From Coriaria nepalensis (taxonomy: Eukaryota > Streptophyta > Magnoliopsida > Cucurbitales > Coriariaceae), in contig CP114489.1 in the NCBI GenBank assembly GCA_027186245.1, positions 7,943,501-8,007,500 of the forward strand: a stretch of DNA of 64,000 nucleotides. Reading direction: 5' to 3'. This document shows positions 63,270 to 64,000 of this stretch, in pieces. Position numbers and translations under genes: made by a program. The first letter of the stretch is position 1; each line of letters begins with the position of its first letter. Below the pieces are notes generated by a model that saw only the letters and a program-made list of their open reading frames with translations, did no database searches and was not told where the DNA came from.

Positions 63270-63640
63270 AGGACCCCTAAAGGGTTGATTATTAATAAGT
63301 CGGATTATTAATTGGATTTTTATGGGCCAAAATTAACTAAAGGGTTGATTAAATAATCTATGGGTAGCCCGCCATTAAATGGGCTTCAGCCCATCTCACT
63401 TTTGTATTTTAAGGTAATTAGGATTCCTAATAAGATTAAGAAAGTATGACCTAGCTTTTGCCTATAAATGCAAGGCATATGGTGGCCGAAATCATAAAGT
63501 GCTCATACAAGCTTCCTTGGCCGAAAACCCCTAGAGAGAAAAGAGAGTCATTTCCATTTTCTTTCTCCAAACTTATTATTTCATGAGTTGAAATTTTAAA
63601 TAGAAACTTGCTACTAAACTATGAGCGTCAATTATTTTCA
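63270..63640 (+). mobile_element. LTR fragment related to the 16.84-18.79 kb LTR
   Basis: TTAATAAGTCGGATTATTAA, TATAAATGCAAGGC and TTGGCCGAAAAC correspond in order to 18.12-18.52 kb. The similarity fades beyond about 63640. Confidence 0.6.
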
Positions 63641-64000
63641 TACTAGGACATGTGTCGACTATGTATATACACATACTCTGGTCTTACTCTATTTCTAGGC
63701 TTAATCTCTGCAAGCTTTACGTGTGTCGACCATGCGTGACGTAACTTTCCTGCCCACTTTAGATTTCTCATATCTCATCTTATCTTACTACATCAGCTTA
63801 TTTGTGGTGATCGATTTAAACTGATTACAACTGATGTTAGATAGTCCAACCTTTTAAAATGTGTACTGCAATTATTTTTCATATCGTATATGATGTGTAC
63901 TCCAAATATTTTTATATTGTTTAAGATATATACTCCAATTATCCTCCTCATTAGTGATAGCGGGTCATATCGACTTCCACTCCCATCAATCTTTTGGATT
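63641..64000. other. Unassigned sequence at the right edge
   Basis: No gene seen. It repeats GTGTCGACTATG / GTGTCGACCATG and ATGTGTACTCCAA-like motifs, so it may be part of a further repeat that continues outside the window. Confidence 0.4.

Overview
This window is nuclear DNA of a flowering plant, most likely a eudicot. It is AT-rich, its genes carry GT-AG introns, and much of the space between genes is decayed Ty1/copia and Ty3/gypsy retrotransposon sequence. All coding models below were built by reading splice sites and conserved protein motifs by eye. I did not try to name the species.

Layout from left to right. (1) 0-1.6 kb: minus-strand copia reverse transcriptase/RNase H remnant. (2) 2.9-4.5 kb: an intact intronless berberine bridge enzyme-like (BBE-like) flavoprotein gene with a TATA box and an (ATGGAT)n repeat just past the stop. 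(3) 6.7-8.7 kb: a plus-strand decayed copia pol. (4) 10.8-12.4 kb: a second BBE-like copy that is a clear pseudogene. (5) 12.86-14.14 kb, minus: a six-coding-exon fatty acid 2-hydroxylase gene (FAH1-like), with a 56-bp tandem duplication at its 3' end. (6) 16-20.3 kb: repeats, long copia-type LTRs in both orientations and a GC-rich terminal-inverted-repeat element. (7) 21.19-23.06 kb, plus: a five-exon glutathionyl-hydroquinone reductase / Xi-class GST-like gene. (8) 24.4-28 kb: a long LTR and AT-rich intergenic DNA. (9) 28.6-32.95 kb, minus: a three-exon GT47 exostosin-family gene closely resembling ARAD1 (arabinan synthesis). (10) 33.98-43.4 kb: a complete but decayed Tat-lineage gypsy element with two LTRs, a 5-bp target duplication, an extra RNase H domain and 74-bp tandem repeats; it is interrupted by the 3' end of a copia element. 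(11) 43.5-44.5 kb: more copia debris. (12) 45.3-53.6 kb, minus: an eleven-coding-exon OSCA1/CSC1-type osmosensitive calcium channel gene. (13) 55.4-57.5 kb: copia gag-protease-integrase remnant. (14) 57.7-59.0 kb, minus: a two-B3-domain (REM/VRN1-like) gene carrying a frameshift and an in-frame stop. (15) 60.6-64 kb: a minisatellite, a BED-zinc-finger hAT-like remnant, a copia gag remnant and another LTR fragment.

The genes do not form a pathway. Several touch the cell surface or stress biology (secreted BBE-like oxidase, sphingolipid hydroxylation, wall arabinan, osmotic calcium entry), but adjacency in a plant genome is no evidence of joint function. No RNA gene, CRISPR array or clearly new multi-gene system was seen. 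The most informative observations are structural: the precisely dated-by-logic break in the B3 gene, the intact/broken BBE-like pair, the Tat element with its nested insertion, and several tandem or fold-back repeats inside genes.
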